This document shows positions 1-9,313 of a stretch of DNA of 64,000 nucleotides, in pieces. A program made the position numbers and the translations under genes. Each line of letters opens with the position of its first letter. Position 1 is the stretch's first letter. This DNA comes from Psychrobacter sp. JB385 (GTDB lineage Bacteria > Pseudomonadota > Gammaproteobacteria > Pseudomonadales > Moraxellaceae): positions 1 through 64,000 of the forward strand of contig NZ_FUKN01000001.1 in NCBI RefSeq assembly GCF_900163785.1. Reading direction: 5' to 3'. The notes beneath the pieces were generated by a model. It made no database searches and had not been told where the DNA came from. It saw only the letters and a program-made list of their open reading frames with translations.

Positions 1-34
1 AGGCGCTGGTGTTGTTGCTAACGTATTGAACTAA
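1..34 (+). CDS. tuf: Elongation factor Tu, C-terminal end (partial)
   Basis: The first bases encode GAGVVANVLN followed by a TAA stop, the frame starting at base 2. This matches the conserved extreme C-terminus of EF-Tu, which ends GAGVVAKVLG in E. coli. The rest of the gene lies upstream of the window. A tuf gene followed by tRNA-Trp, secE and nusG is a well known gammaproteobacterial arrangement, which supports the call. Only ten codons are visible. Confidence 0.85.
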   Translation, partial: GAGVVANVLN

Positions 35-71
35 TCATTAAGTCTCAGTAATGAGCTTATGAGTTAGTCAT

Positions 72-106
72 AAAAAAGCCATCCTAAATAGGGTGGCTTT
101 TTCTTT
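72..106 (+). terminator. Intrinsic terminator of tuf
   Basis: A ten-pair stem (AAAGCCATCC with GGGTGGCTTT, one G·U pair) around a six-base loop, followed by a T-rich tract. It lies 38 bases after the tuf stop codon and closes that transcription unit. Confidence 0.85.
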
Positions 107-330
107 GTCATAAGAAAATAGATTCAAATTCAGAGACGCTAATCTCAGTACTATTTTCTAGAAAGATTTTCTCAATAAGAATAATGAATTTATCTTTTCT
201 TCTATTGTAATCTATGACATACCTTGTTATATTAGCGCTCCCTCTTATCGTTAGTATTTTTTTAGACTGATCGATAAATATGACGACTTTTGATTCAGAG
301 GAAGCGAGATAAAAAATTATCTCTGAAGGC

Positions 331-358
331 TTGCATTTTACACTAAATATTGTATAAT
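331..358 (+). promoter_or_regulatory. Sigma70-type promoter of tRNA-Trp/secE
   Basis: TTGCAT and TATAAT are separated by 16 bases and end 18 bases before the tRNA. This is the only good promoter seen between the tuf terminator and secE, so it probably drives trnW and may read on into secE-nusG. Confidence 0.7.
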
Positions 359-376
359 GCTGTCCTTTACACCCAT

Positions 377-452
377 AGGCGATTGGCTCAATTGGTAGAG
401 CATCGGTCTCCAAAACCGAGGGTTGTAGGTTCGAGTCCTACATCGCCTGCCA
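377..452 (+). tRNA. trnW: tRNA-Trp (anticodon CCA)
   Basis: A full cloverleaf can be drawn. The acceptor arm AGGCGAT pairs with ATCGCCT, the D arm is GCTC/GAGC, the anticodon stem TCGGT/ACCGA carries the loop CTCCAAA, and the T arm GTAGG/CCTAC carries TTCGAGT. A G discriminator and an encoded CCA follow. The anticodon is CCA, specific for UGG (Trp). It sits between tuf and secE as in many gammaproteobacteria. Confidence 0.97.
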
Positions 453-503
453 TCTTCTTATCACATCTTTGTTATACCCCACCATCTCCGAAGTGAGTTC
501 TTT

Positions 504-989
504 ATGAGCAATAATCAAGATAACCTCGAGACTAAGTTATCTGATGCCAAGGCGGTTACTGGTGGAATGCTGTCTAAAGATAAGCATGTATCAGCGGTCA
601 ATACTTCTGCCGTTGAAGTTGCTAAAACAGGCTCAATAAAAGATGTGATCTTGTGGCTACTTGCTGCAGCAGTTTTGATAGGGGCGACTTTAGTCAACCA
701 ATATCTACCCGGTTATTGGCAACCAGCCAATGATATCTGGATGCGTATTGGGATTATCGTTGCCCTTGTTGTATTTGCATTTGTCTGCTTGGCGCTGACA
801 CATCAAGGCCGTGCTTTTAAAATATTATTAAAAGATGCTGCCGTTGAACTGCGCCGAGTGACATGGCCAAGTAAAGATGAAACCTTTCAATATACATGGC
901 AAGTGATTGTCATGATTGCTATTGTTGGATTCTTTGTTTGGTTGTTGGATAACTTCTTTAACTGGTTCGTTGGTATCTTTATTGGTTAA
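504..989 (+). CDS. secE: Preprotein translocase subunit SecE
   Basis: SecE is the small essential subunit of the SecYEG protein-conducting channel in the inner membrane. The 161-residue product shows three hydrophobic segments (about 45-69, 79-102 and 130-157). The conserved amphipathic stretch RRVTWPSKDE (about 117-127) lies just before the last membrane helix and is the SecE signature. An N-terminal polar extension of about 40 residues makes it longer than the 127-residue E. coli protein. nusG follows after 71 bases in the usual secE-nusG pair. Confidence 0.96.
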   Translation: MSNNQDNLETKLSDAKAVTGGMLSKDKHVSAVNTSAVEVAKTGSIKDVILWLLAAAVLIGATLVNQYLPGYWQPANDIWMRIGIIVALVVFAFVCLALTHQGRAFKILLKDAAVELRRVTWPSKDETFQYTWQVIVMIAIVGFFVWLLDNFFNWFVGIFIG

Positions 990-1060
990 TAGCACGTATT
1001 GGTGACTGTTGACGAGAGATTTACCCATAACAACTTATTTATAATGATCAGGAGCGTGAT

Positions 1061-1591
1061 ATGCGTTGGTATATTGTTCAAGCGTTTTCAGGATATGAAA
1101 AGCAAGTACAACGTTCATTAACTGATCGTATTAACCGTAGCGACTTTGCTGAGTCATTCGGTGATGTATTGGTTCCTACTGAAGAAGTCGTCGAAATGAA
1201 GGACGGCAAAAAACGTAAGAGTGAGCGTAAGTTTTTTCCAGGGTATGTATTGATCCAAATGGAAATGAACGACAACACTTGGCATATTGTCAAAGACTGT
1301 CCCCGTATTATGGGTTTCATTGGTGGTACGCCTGAAACGCCAGCACCTATTACACAGGTAGAAGCAGATCGTATTTTAAATCGTCTCAATCAAACTGAAA
1401 CTGACCCACGTCCTAAGACGCTCTTTGAGCCAGGCGAAGAGCTGTTGGTTATTGATGGTCCATTCACTGACTTTAAAGGGTTGGTTGAAAAAGTGGATTA
1501 TGAGAAATCTAAATTACATTTGACGGTAAACGTATTTAATCGACCGACTCAGGTCGAGCTTGAGTTTAGCAAAGTTGAAAAACTAGACTAA
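1061..1591 (+). CDS. nusG: Transcription termination/antitermination factor NusG
   Basis: NusG binds the clamp of RNA polymerase, suppresses pausing, and bridges to Rho or ribosomal protein S10. The N-terminal NGN domain (about 1-115) starts [16 protein letters not shown] and contains FFPGYVLI. The C-terminal KOW domain (about 123-176) contains GPFTDFKG. At 176 residues it is within a few residues of the family norm. An AGGAGC ribosome binding site precedes the ATG. It sits between secE and rplK as usual. Confidence 0.97.
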   Translation: MRWYIVQAFSGYEKQVQRSLTDRINRSDFAESFGDVLVPTEEVVEMKDGKKRKSERKFFPGYVLIQMEMNDNTWHIVKDCPRIMGFIGGTPETPAPITQVEADRILNRLNQTETDPRPKTLFEPGEELLVIDGPFTDFKGLVEKVDYEKSKLHLTVNVFNRPTQVELEFSKVEKLD

Positions 1592-1605
1592 ACCAGCAAA
1601 AAGTT

Positions 1606-1653
1606 CATCAACCGGGGAGCTGTTAGTCAATTCGGTATATACCACGTTGATTT
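1606..1653 (+). promoter_or_regulatory. Candidate L1 translational operator in the rplK leader
   Basis: The nusG-rplK spacer holds ATCAAC at 1607 and GTTGAT at 1646 enclosing CGGGGAGCT. In E. coli, ribosomal protein L1 represses the rplKA mRNA by binding a stem with a purine-rich internal loop just upstream of rplK. Position and the GGGGAGC loop sequence fit that type of site. The pairing was judged by eye only. Confidence 0.4.
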
Positions 1654-1681
1654 GGCGCTATCACCCATTTAGGAGAGTATC

Positions 1682-2113
1682 ATGGCTAAGAAGATTGATG
1701 GTTACATCAAACTGCAAGTGCCTGCAGGCAAAGCAAACCCTTCACCACCGATTGGTCCAGCATTGGGTCAAAAAGGCGTGAACATCATGGCATTCTGTAA
1801 AGAATTTAACGCTGCGACCTCAGGCCAAGAGCCAGGTCTACCGATCCCAACTGAGATCACAGTATACAGCGATAAGTCTTTTACCTTCATCATGAAGTCA
1901 CCACCAGCTGCGTACTTACTACGTAAAGCTGCTGGCATTGCTAAAGGTTCAGGTACACCGAACACTGCTAAAGTCGGTAAAGTTGACCGTGCACAACTAG
2001 AAGAAATCGTTAAGACCAAAAACGCAGATTTAACTGCTGCTGATCTTGATGCTGCTGTCCGTACCATCGCTGGTACTGCACGTTCAATGGGTATTACCGT
2101 GGAGGGTGTATAA
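1682..2113 (+). CDS. rplK: 50S ribosomal protein L11
   Basis: L11 forms the base of the GTPase-associated stalk on 23S rRNA. The protein starts [20 protein letters not shown] and contains [15 protein letters not shown], the classic N-terminal L11 motif. The C-terminal rRNA-binding half contains [10 protein letters not shown] at its end. The length of 143 residues is typical. The start follows AGGAGAG by a short spacer. Its stop codon overlaps the start of rplA, indicating translational coupling. Confidence 0.98.
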   Translation: MAKKIDGYIKLQVPAGKANPSPPIGPALGQKGVNIMAFCKEFNAATSGQEPGLPIPTEITVYSDKSFTFIMKSPPAAYLLRKAAGIAKGSGTPNTAKVGKVDRAQLEEIVKTKNADLTAADLDAAVRTIAGTARSMGITVEGV

Positions 2114-2814
2114 TGTCTAAGCTAACCAAACGTCAAAAAGAAATCCAAAGCCGTATTGATAACGAAAAGCAATACACTCTTGAAGAAGCCGTTCAAATCC
2201 TAAACGATTTGCCAGCGCTAAAATTCAAAGAGTCTATTGATATCGCAGTAAACTTGGGCGTTGACCCACGTAAATCTGATCAAGTGGTTCGTGGTGCAAC
2301 TAACCTACCTGCGGGTACTGGTAAAACCAAACGCGTTGCTGTATTTGCTCAAGGCGCTGCTGCTGAAGCCGCTAAAGAAGCTGGTGCAGACATCGTTGGT
2401 TTTGAAGACCTAGCAGAGCAAATCAAAGCTGGTAACATGGACTTTGATGTTGTTATCGCAGCTCCAGATGCTATGCGTGTTGTTGGTCAATTGGGTACGA
2501 TCCTAGGTCCACGTGGCCTAATGCCTAACCCAAAAGTTGGTACGGTAACGCCAAACGTTGCTGAAGCTGTGACTAACGCGAAAGCAGGTCAAGCACAGTA
2601 CCGTGTTGATAAAGCTGGTATCATCCATGCAACTATCGGCCAAGTTGGTTTCACTGCTGAGCAAATCGAGCAGAACGCGCAAGCGATTCTTTCTGATCTA
2701 AAGCGTGCTAAGCCTGCTACCTCTAAAGGTACTTTCATTAAGAAAATTACCTTGTCTAGCACGATGGGCCCTGGTCTAACGATCGACGCTGTTCCTTATC
2801 GTACTGCAAAATAA
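2113..2814 (+). CDS. rplA: 50S ribosomal protein L1
   Basis: L1 forms the mobile stalk at the ribosomal E site and acts as repressor of its own rplKA mRNA. The 233-residue product has the family features: an N-terminal TKRQKEIQ segment, [15 protein letters not shown] near residue 137, and the C-terminal [10 protein letters not shown]. Its ATG overlaps the TAA of rplK by one base. A 473-base leader separates it from rplJ, so rplKA and rplJL may be partly independent units. Confidence 0.98.
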   Translation: MSKLTKRQKEIQSRIDNEKQYTLEEAVQILNDLPALKFKESIDIAVNLGVDPRKSDQVVRGATNLPAGTGKTKRVAVFAQGAAAEAAKEAGADIVGFEDLAEQIKAGNMDFDVVIAAPDAMRVVGQLGTILGPRGLMPNPKVGTVTPNVAEAVTNAKAGQAQYRVDKAGIIHATIGQVGFTAEQIEQNAQAILSDLKRAKPATSKGTFIKKITLSSTMGPGLTIDAVPYRTAK

Positions 2815-3287
2815 TTAAAGTCTCTATCTTTGAGTATTTGAACTTCAAGTATTTTGAATGATGAGCACATACTATATTAAAAATTAGGTCAGCGTAGTAT
2901 TTGCTACGCTGTCTAAGACCGTAGGTAGAAAGTGGTTTAGCGTCATAAGTAACAATTTTCGAATGGTTAAATATGATACTGAGTCTCTTTTGTTAATCGA
3001 CGACAGATGAAAATCTTAGTTGTCCTACGCAGACGGTGGCCCACACAGTTTAAGACACGAGCGAATAGGGCAGTAAGGTTATTTATATAATCTTCAAACT
3101 ATTACTCAACGTCATTCTGATAACGGTGCCGTAATCAGTCGTTACCAGTAGATGCTTTTTTTATTAATTGAATCCGCTGGTAATGTGTCGTATCAAGTCA
3201 GTCCTAGCTTAAAATTTGAGTCTGCGAAAATCTCGATTTTTAGCGCTTTTATGATAAGCAGATTGATAAGATTAAAGGAGTCAACTT
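2815..3287 (+). promoter_or_regulatory. rplJ leader with candidate L10(L12) autoregulatory RNA
   Basis: This 473-base spacer has no plausible gene. From about 2890 it is highly structured. AGCGTAG and CTACGCT form a perfect hairpin (2891-2911). Further on, the segments GACCGTAGG (about 2917) and CCTACGCAGACGGTGG (about 3024) can pair at long range. In E. coli the L10-L12 complex binds a leader of this type and blocks rplJ translation. Position and the CCTACGCAGACGGTG-like core support a homologous leader at roughly 2890-3062. No convincing promoter hexamer pair was found. Confidence 0.55.
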
Positions 3288-3815
3288 ATGGCATTAACGC
3301 TAGAGCAAAAACAACAAGTTGTGGCTGAAGTGTCTGAAGTTGCTGCTAATGCTTACTCAGCAGTAGCTGCCGAGTATCACGGAATTGGTGTTGCTAAGCT
3401 TACTCAGCTTCGCGAACAAGCTCGTGATAAAGGTGTTGTTTTGAAAGTGGTAAAAAATACCCTTGCAAAACGCGCTTTTGAAGGCACTAAGTTTGAGAGC
3501 ATGTCAGACCGTATGACTGGTCCACTACTTTTGGCTTTCTCTATGGAAGATTTGGGATCTGCAGCGCGAGTCGTTTTCGACTTTAGCAAAGATAACAAAG
3601 CTTTAGAGACCAAATTGGTATCAGTCGGTGGTGAAGTTTATGGTCCAGAAGAGCTAGAGCGCGTATCGAAGCTACCAACTCGCGACGAAGCAATCTCTAT
3701 CTTGATGGCGACTATGAACGCACCAGTGACCAAGCTTGTCCAGACTATGAACGCTGTTCCTGGCAAGTTCGTTCGCACTGTAGCGGCAATCAAAGACGCA
3801 AAAGAAGCTGCTTAA
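3288..3815 (+). CDS. rplJ: 50S ribosomal protein L10
   Basis: L10 anchors the L7/L12 dimers to the ribosome and with them represses its own operon. The protein starts MALTLEQKQQVVAEV, has the conserved EYHGIGVAKLTQLR region near residue 29, and carries the C-terminal helical L12-binding tail. The length of 175 residues is close to the usual 165. An AAAGGAG ribosome binding site precedes the ATG. rplL follows 120 bases downstream. Confidence 0.97.
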   Translation: MALTLEQKQQVVAEVSEVAANAYSAVAAEYHGIGVAKLTQLREQARDKGVVLKVVKNTLAKRAFEGTKFESMSDRMTGPLLLAFSMEDLGSAARVVFDFSKDNKALETKLVSVGGEVYGPEELERVSKLPTRDEAISILMATMNAPVTKLVQTMNAVPGKFVRTVAAIKDAKEAA

Positions 3816-3935
3816 TTGCTTGTTTTAACGTAACTTTAACATCGCTAATTTTGGTTGCATTTTATTGCCACATTCGGCAAGCAATCAAAGCGATATTAGA
3901 ATCAATTAATTTTTATCAGATAACGGAGAGTTCTC

Positions 3936-4307
3936 ATGGCACTATCTAAAGATGATGTGTTAAACGCAATCGCTGAAATGTCAGTAATGGATATCGTTGA
4001 ATTAATCAGCGCTATGGAAGAAAAATTCGGCGTAACAGCTGCTGTTGCTGCTGCTGCACCTGCTGCTGCTGGTCCTGCTGCTGCTGCTGAAGAAAAAGAC
4101 GAGTTTGACGTTGTTCTTGCTAGCTTTGGCGAGAAGAAAGTTGGCGTAATTAAAGCTGTACGTGAAGCTACTGGTCTTGGCCTAAAAGAAGCGAAAGATT
4201 TGGTTGAAAGCGCTCCAGCTCCAATCAAAGAAGGCGCATCTAAAGCTGAAGCTGAAGAGTTGAAAAAGAAACTTGAAGAAGCTGGTGCAACTGTTGAACT
4301 AAAATAA
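3936..4307 (+). CDS. rplL: 50S ribosomal protein L7/L12
   Basis: L7/L12 is the multicopy stalk protein that recruits translational GTPases. The N-terminal dimerisation domain (about 1-33) is followed by an Ala-rich hinge (about 36-52) and the C-terminal domain, which carries [25 protein letters not shown], the factor-binding surface. The 123-residue length is typical. An intrinsic terminator lies 15 bases after its stop and probably acts as a partial attenuator, lowering rpoBC expression relative to ribosomal proteins. Confidence 0.98.
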   Translation: MALSKDDVLNAIAEMSVMDIVELISAMEEKFGVTAAVAAAAPAAAGPAAAAEEKDEFDVVLASFGEKKVGVIKAVREATGLGLKEAKDLVESAPAPIKEGASKAEAEELKKKLEEAGATVELK

Positions 4308-4321
4308 GTTTAACACTGTAC

Positions 4322-4361
4322 AAAAAAAGCTGGTAATGCCTTGCATTGCCAGCTTTTTTTT
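4322..4361 (+). terminator. Terminator/attenuator after rplL
   Basis: AGCTGGTAATG pairs with CATTGCCAGCT (one G·U pair) around a five-base loop. An A-run precedes it and eight T follow. Its distal arm also contains the -35 hexamer of a second candidate promoter (see 4341-4369). Confidence 0.88.
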
Positions 4362-4369
4362 ACTATAAT
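4341..4369 (+). promoter_or_regulatory. Candidate promoter embedded in the rplL terminator
   Basis: TTGCAT (4341-4346) and TATAAT (4364-4369) are separated by exactly 17 bases. The -35 lies in the terminator hairpin and the -10 directly after its T-run. The same hexamer pair occurs in front of tRNA-Trp with a 16-base spacer. Initiation would fall near 4376. Confidence 0.55.
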
Positions 4370-4449
4370 TTGTAGCTTGACCTTTTGTGTCTGCCAACAT
4401 ACGTATGCAACAACACGGTGGATACCCATCAAAAGGACAGACGATATAC

Positions 4450-4485
4450 ATGCAAGCACACATGCCAGTTTTTGAAATCAGTTAA
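4450..4485 (+). CDS. Possible 11-residue leader peptide
   Basis: ATG at 4450 opens a frame reading MQAHMPVFEIS and ending in TAA, five bases before a terminator stem. AAAGGA lies 12 bases upstream, a long spacing, so translation is uncertain. The peptide has no run of a regulatory amino acid. It is listed because it sits inside the candidate small transcription unit between rplL and rpoB. Confidence 0.2.
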   Translation: MQAHMPVFEIS

Positions 4486-4489
4486 ATAA

Positions 4490-4521
4490 GCTAAACGTCC
4501 GTAGATGTTTGGCATTTTTTT
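4490..4521 (+). terminator. Second intrinsic terminator between rplL and rpoB
   Basis: GCTAAACGTC pairs with GATGTTTGGC (ten pairs including two G·U) around the four-base loop CGTA, directly followed by A and seven T. It does not end any annotated gene. It closes the candidate transcript starting near 4376 or attenuates read-through into rpoB. Confidence 0.75.
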
Positions 4522-5043
4522 GTGTCTGCATGCTTTCCCATTAACACTATAGTTTATACTGATTCTAAAAGTTATAGTTATCCCAATTATTATTAATTCC
4601 GAAAACTGTTGGTATTAGATTATCTATTTAGCATGGTTTACTGTCATTGCATAGGCTTAAAGACGGTTCATACCAGCGACGATATCAGTTTTAGTGATGA
4701 ACTGGCTCAACAATCCTGTCAGTTTTAATGACGAATCGTTCAAAATTTTAGTAAAAATTATTTTTTCATAAATATATTAAAAAGTTAAGCCCTAAAGGCA
4801 ATGGTTTGTACTAGGTTGAATTCTTCGGTATGCGCATCTATATAGATGGGTTCATATACTGATTATAAGATTGAATAAGGTGTGCTAAATACACACTGGT
4901 TAGTGAAGTGATAAGTGACAAAAAATATGAGTTGAACACGAACACCTGTTTTGTATTATCGTTTACGTCGCTCAGTTTGCATCGTATTTATGCATACTGG
5001 CCACGCTTTTAATTTGTTTCCACGTTTACTGTAAGGACTCTCG
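4522..5043 (+). other. rpoB upstream region without a gene
   Basis: About 520 AT-rich bases separate the second terminator from rpoB. No coding frame with a ribosome binding site was seen. The region contains an A/T-rich block near 4740-4790 and one good promoter candidate at 4816-4844. The long untranslated leader suggests independent control of the RNA polymerase genes. Confidence 0.6.
4816..4844 (+). promoter_or_regulatory. Candidate rpoBC promoter
   Basis: TTGAAT and TATATA are separated by 17 bases, with AT-rich DNA immediately upstream that could serve as an UP element. It lies about 200 bases before rpoB, after both terminators, so it could supply rpoBC transcription independent of rplJL. 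Confidence 0.45.
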
Positions 5044-8000
5044 ATGGCATATTCTTATACTGAAAAAAAGCGTATTCGCAAAAGTTTTGCTGAATTGCCC
5101 ACTGTGATGGACATTCCCTATTTACTGTCTATTCAAGTAGATTCTTATGAGCAATTTTTGCAAGAGCACAAAAAGCCAAAAGCTCGTGAGAATACTGGCT
5201 TGCAAGCTGCGTATTCCTCTATTTTCCCAATTGAGAGTCACTCTGGTAATGCTGAGTTGCAATTTGTTGAGTATTATTTAGGCACGCCTGAATTTGATGA
5301 GCGTGAGTGTATCTTACGTGGTTCAACGTTTGCGGCGCCAATGCGCGTCAAAATCCGTTTGATCATCAAAGACAAAGACAGTAAAGACAAAGATAGCAAA
5401 GCTGCTATCAAAGATATCCGTGAGCAAAGCGTTTACATGGGCGAGATGCCTTTGATGACTGCTAACGGTACTTTCATTATTAATGGTACTGAGCGTGTTA
5501 TCGTATCTCAGCTACATCGTTCACCTGGTGTGTTCTTTGACCATGATAAAGGTAAGTCGCATTCAAGTGGTAAAGTGCTTTATAACGCACGTATCATCCC
5601 TTACCGTGGTTCATGGTTAGACTTTGAATTTGATGCAAAAGACTTAGTCTTTGCTCGTATTGACCGTCGCCGTAAACTATTGGCTTCTATTATCTTACGT
5701 GCACTTGGCTTGACCACACCTGAAATTCTAGATTTGTTCTTTGATAAAGTCGCTGTTTATAAAGCTGAAGAGACGTTTGAAATTGATCTAGTTGCTGATC
5801 GTCTACGTGGCGAGATGGCTCAGTTTGATATCGTATCACCTGAAGGTGACGTTATTGTAGAGCAGGGCAAACGTATTAACGCACGCCGTATCCGCCAGCT
5901 TGAAGAAGCAGGTATGACGAAAATTGCTGTGCCTGATGAGTATCTATATGAGCGTATTTTAGCTGAAGACATCGTTGTTAATGACGAAATCATCGCTAAA
6001 GCAAACACGCCAATCGACCACGAGTTATTGGTAAAATTGAACTCATTTGAAGCCAGTGGTGCCATCAAAGAGTTTAGCATTCTGTTCACGAACGATATCG
6101 ACCAAGGTAGTTATATTGCCGATACGCTACGTGCTGACAGTACTTCAAGCCGTGAAGAAGCGTTGATCGAAATCTATAAAGTTATGCGTCCAGGTGAGCC
6201 ACCAACGGTTGAAACTGCTGAGAAACTATTTGAAAGCATGTTCTTCAACGCAGATCGTTATGACCTATCTAATGTCGGCCGTATGAAGTTCAACCGTCGT
6301 CTTGGTCTGCCATTTGAAAATACCGATGATCCAGACGTACAGCGCGAACGCAGTGTATTGACCAACGATGATATCGTTAACGTTCTAAAAGAACTTATCG
6401 AGATTCGTAATGGTCGCGGCGATGTCGATGATATTGACCATTTGGGTAACCGCCGTATTCGTTCAGTGGGCGAAATGGCAGAAAACCAATTCCGTGTTGG
6501 TTTAGTACGTGTCGAGCGTGCCGTAAAAGAGCGTTTAAGCTCAGCAGAATCAGACAACTTGTCACCACAAGATTTGATTAACTCTAAGCCAGTTGCGGCT
6601 GCAGTGAAAGAATTCTTTGGTTCAAGCCAGTTGTCACAGTTTATGGATCAGAACAACCCGTTGTCTGAAGTTACCCATAAGCGCCGTGTATCAGCGTTAG
6701 GACCTGGTGGTCTAACTCGTGAACGTGCAGGCTTTGAAGTACGTGACGTACATGATACGCATTATGGCCGTGTATGTCCTATTGAAACTCCTGAAGGTCC
6801 AAACATTGGTCTGATCAACTCATTAGCGACCTTTGCTAAAACCAACAGCTTTGGCTTCTTAGAAACGCCTTATCGCCGTGTGGTTGATGGTAAAGTAACA
6901 GACGTTATTGAGTATCTATCAGCAATCGAAGAAGTCGGTACTGTGATTGCACAGGCTGATTCTCCGATGACTGAAGATGGCGCGTTATCTGACGAGATGG
7001 TCAGTGTACGTAGCTATGGTGAATTCGTTCGTATGCCGCCAGAAAAAGTGACGCATATGGACGTATCACCAAGTCAGGTAGTATCGGTTGCAGCAGGTCT
7101 GATTCCATTCTTAGAGCATGATGATGCTAACCGTGCCTTGATGGGCTCGAACATGCAGCGTCAGGCAGTTCCTACACTACGTGCTGATAAGCCGTTAGTA
7201 GGTACTGGTATGGAGCGTCACGTCGCTCGTGACTCTGGTGTTTGTGTGATCGCTAAGCGTGGCGGTGTGATTGAAGATGTTGATGCCTCACGTATCGTTG
7301 TTCGTGTCAACGAAGACGAGATGACTGCTGGTGAAGCGGGTATCGATATCTATAACTTGATCAAATACACGCGCTCTAACCAAAACACTTGTATCAACCA
7401 ACGTATCATCGTTAACCAAGGTGACGAGATCGCTTTGGGTGATATCTTGGCTGACGGTCCTTCAACGGATCTTGGTGAGCTAGCACTAGGCCAGAACATC
7501 CGCATCGCATTTATGCCGTGGAATGGTTACAACTTCGAAGATTCAATCTTGTTATCTGAAAAAGTCGTGAAAGAAGATCGTTTCACTACGATCCATATCC
7601 AAGAATTGACTTGTGTGGCTCGTGATACCAAACTAGGTACAGAAGAGATCACTGCTGATATTCCAAACGTTGGTGAAGCAGCATTATCAAGTCTTGATGA
7701 AGCAGGTATCGTCTATATCGGTGCTGAAGTTGACGCTGGTGATATTCTAGTTGGTAAAGTGACGCCAAAAGGTGAAACGCAACTAACGCCAGAAGAGAAA
7801 CTACTACGGGCTATCTTTGGCGAAAAAGCGGCTGACGTGAAAGACACTTCACTACGCGTACCAACTTCAAGTAAAGGTACGGTTATTGATGTACAGGTCT
7901 TCACCCGTGATGGCGTTGAAAAAGACGCACGCGCAAGAGCGATTGAAAAATCGCAGCTTGATAGCTATCGCAAAGATTTGAAAGAAGAGCTACGTATCTT

Positions 8001-9162
8001 TGAAGAAGCAGCACGCGGTCGTATTGGTAATCTATTAGATGGCCAAAAAGTCAGCGGCGGTGCTGGTCTAAAAGCGGGTACAGTTATGGCATTGGCTGAT
8101 ATGAAAGATATGAGCCTTGAGACCTTGCTTGATATTCAACCAGTAGAAGAAGAAATCTCTGAGCGTCTAACGCAAATCGCTGATTACTTGGTTGATAAGC
8201 AAAAAGACATTGATGTGAAGTTTGCTGAGAAAAAACGCAAATTGACTGCTGGTGATGACTTACAACATGGCGTACAAAAAATCGTTAAAGTATATCTAGC
8301 GGTTAAGCGTCGTATTCAGCCTGGTGATAAGATGGCTGGTCGTCATGGTAACAAAGGTGTTGTATCGCGCATCATGCCAGTTGAAGACATGCCTTATGAT
8401 GAAAATGGTAATACCGTTGACATCGTATTGAACCCACTTGGTGTACCATCTCGTATGAACATCGGTCAGGTTTTAGAGACGCATTTGGGTATGGCAGCGA
8501 AGGGGTTGGGCGAGAAGATTGATGGTATGCTCAAATCTCAAGCAGCGATCAAAGAGCTACGTGACTTCTTGGACAAAATCTACAACCAAGTAGGCGGCGA
8601 ACAAGTTGATCTTGATAGCTTAAGTGATGATGACATCATGGCGCTAGCAGACAACTTACGTGGCGGCGTACCGATGGGCACAGCAGTATTTGACGGCGCA
8701 AGAGAAAGCCAAGTTAAAGACCTGTTAGAGCTTGCTGGTATGGATCGCGATGGTCAGCAGACGTTATATGATGGTCGTACAGGTCAGAAGTTTGACCGCA
8801 AAGTAACCGTCGGCTACATGTACATGCTCAAGCTTAACCATTTGGTTGATGACAAAATGCATGCGCGTTCAACAGGTTCTTATTCTCTAGTGACGCAGCA
8901 GCCACTTGGCGGTAAAGCTCAGTTTGGTGGTCAGCGCTTCGGTGAGATGGAAGTATGGGCACTAGAAGCATACGGTGCGACTTACACGTTGCAAGAAATG
9001 CTAACGGTGAAGTCGGATGACGTTGAAGGCCGTACTCGTATGTACAAAAACATCGTTGATGGTGAGCAGTATATGGATCCAGGCATGCCTGAGTCGTTCA
9101 ACGTACTGACCAAAGAAATCAAATCACTGGGTATCAATATTGAGTTAAAACAAAGCAACTAG
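5044..9162 (+). CDS. rpoB: DNA-directed RNA polymerase subunit beta
   Basis: Beta subunit of RNA polymerase, forming one jaw of the active-centre cleft. The 1372 residues match the gammaproteobacterial size of about 1342-1365. The rifampicin region is clear: [20 protein letters not shown] starts at residue 526, with Asp535, His545 and Ser550 corresponding to E. coli D516, H526 and S531, all the rifampicin-sensitive residues. [15 protein letters not shown] near residue 1095 and the C-terminal [14 protein letters not shown] are further signatures. A short Lys/Asp repeat ([12 protein letters not shown], near residue 110) is slightly unusual. rpoC follows after 151 bases. Confidence 0.99.
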   Translation: MAYSYTEKKRIRKSFAELPTVMDIPYLLSIQVDSYEQFLQEHKKPKARENTGLQAAYSSIFPIESHSGNAELQFVEYYLGTPEFDERECILRGSTFAAPMRVKIRLIIKDKDSKDKDSKAAIKDIREQSVYMGEMPLMTANGTFIINGTERVIVSQLHRSPGVFFDHDKGKSHSSGKVLYNARIIPYRGSWLDFEFDAKDLVFARIDRRRKLLASIILRALGLTTPEILDLFFDKVAVYKAEETFEIDLVADRLRGEMAQFDIVSPEGDVIVEQGKRINARRIRQLEEAGMTKIAVPDEYLYERILAEDIVVNDEIIAKANTPIDHELLVKLNSFEASGAIKEFSILFTNDIDQGSYIADTLRADSTSSREEALIEIYKVMRPGEPPTVETAEKLFESMFFNADRYDLSNVGRMKFNRRLGLPFENTDDPDVQRERSVLTNDDIVNVLKELIEIRNGRGDVDDIDHLGNRRIRSVGEMAENQFRVGLVRVERAVKERLSSAESDNLSPQDLINSKPVAAAVKEFFGSSQLSQFMDQNNPLSEVTHKRRVSALGPGGLTRERAGFEVRDVHDTHYGRVCPIETPEGPNIGLINSLATFAKTNSFGFLETPYRRVVDGKVTDVIEYLSAIEEVGTVIAQADSPMTEDGALSDEMVSVRSYGEFVRMPPEKVTHMDVSPSQVVSVAAGLIPFLEHDDANRALMGSNMQRQAVPTLRADKPLVGTGMERHVARDSGVCVIAKRGGVIEDVDASRIVVRVNEDEMTAGEAGIDIYNLIKYTRSNQNTCINQRIIVNQGDEIALGDILADGPSTDLGELALGQNIRIAFMPWNGYNFEDSILLSEKVVKEDRFTTIHIQELTCVARDTKLGTEEITADIPNVGEAALSSLDEAGIVYIGAEVDAGDILVGKVTPKGETQLTPEEKLLRAIFGEKAADVKDTSLRVPTSSKGTVIDVQVFTRDGVEKDARARAIEKSQLDSYRKDLKEELRIFEEAARGRIGNLLDGQKVSGGAGLKAGTVMALADMKDMSLETLLDIQPVEEEISERLTQIADYLVDKQKDIDVKFAEKKRKLTAGDDLQHGVQKIVKVYLAVKRRIQPGDKMAGRHGNKGVVSRIMPVEDMPYDENGNTVDIVLNPLGVPSRMNIGQVLETHLGMAAKGLGEKIDGMLKSQAAIKELRDFLDKIYNQVGGEQVDLDSLSDDDIMALADNLRGGVPMGTAVFDGARESQVKDLLELAGMDRDGQQTLYDGRTGQKFDRKVTVGYMYMLKLNHLVDDKMHARSTGSYSLVTQQPLGGKAQFGGQRFGEMEVWALEAYGATYTLQEMLTVKSDDVEGRTRMYKNIVDGEQYMDPGMPESFNVLTKEIKSLGINIELKQSN

Positions 9163-9184
9163 CCCGTTGTTTAACTTAGTTGTC

Positions 9185-9223
9185 CACTAAAGGCAGTCTG
9201 CTTTATTGCTGCTGCTTTTAGTG
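9185..9223 (+). other. Hairpin between rpoB and rpoC
   Basis: CACTAAAGGCAG pairs with CTGCTTTTAGTG over twelve positions (one G·U) around a 15-base loop. There is no following T-run, so it is not an intrinsic terminator. It may be an RNase III-type processing site or an mRNA stabiliser between the two cistrons. Confidence 0.5.
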
Positions 9224-9313
9224 ATTTGTCTCAACCCTATTCATTGCCTTCATTCATCTTATCTGCGTCAATGGTACGCTGTCAGATGATTATAAAGATA
9301 ACGGAGAAGCAAC

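Larger units (their letters stand above)
4376..4521 (+). ncRNA. Candidate small RNA or rpoB leader RNA
   Basis: A transcript from the promoter at 4341-4369 would run about 145 bases to a second intrinsic terminator at 4490-4521. Within it, CCTTTTG (4381-4387) is perfectly complementary to CAAAAGG (4430-4436). The latter contains the only Shine-Dalgarno-like sequence, in front of an 11-codon open frame. CATACGTATG (about 4398-4407) is self-complementary. It could be a free-standing small RNA, an attenuated rpoB leader, or a leader peptide mRNA. No known RNA family was recognised. Confidence 0.4.

Noticed and set aside
108-413. 101-codon minus-strand frame between tuf and tRNA-Trp
   Set aside because: Its start region lies antisense to the tRNA and its promoter, it has no ribosome binding site in a sensible place, and the sequence resembles no protein family.
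5380-5400. Possible insertion or recombination scar in rpoB from the repeated KDKDSK codons
   Set aside because: The frame is intact, and a short lineage-specific charged loop is a simpler explanation.
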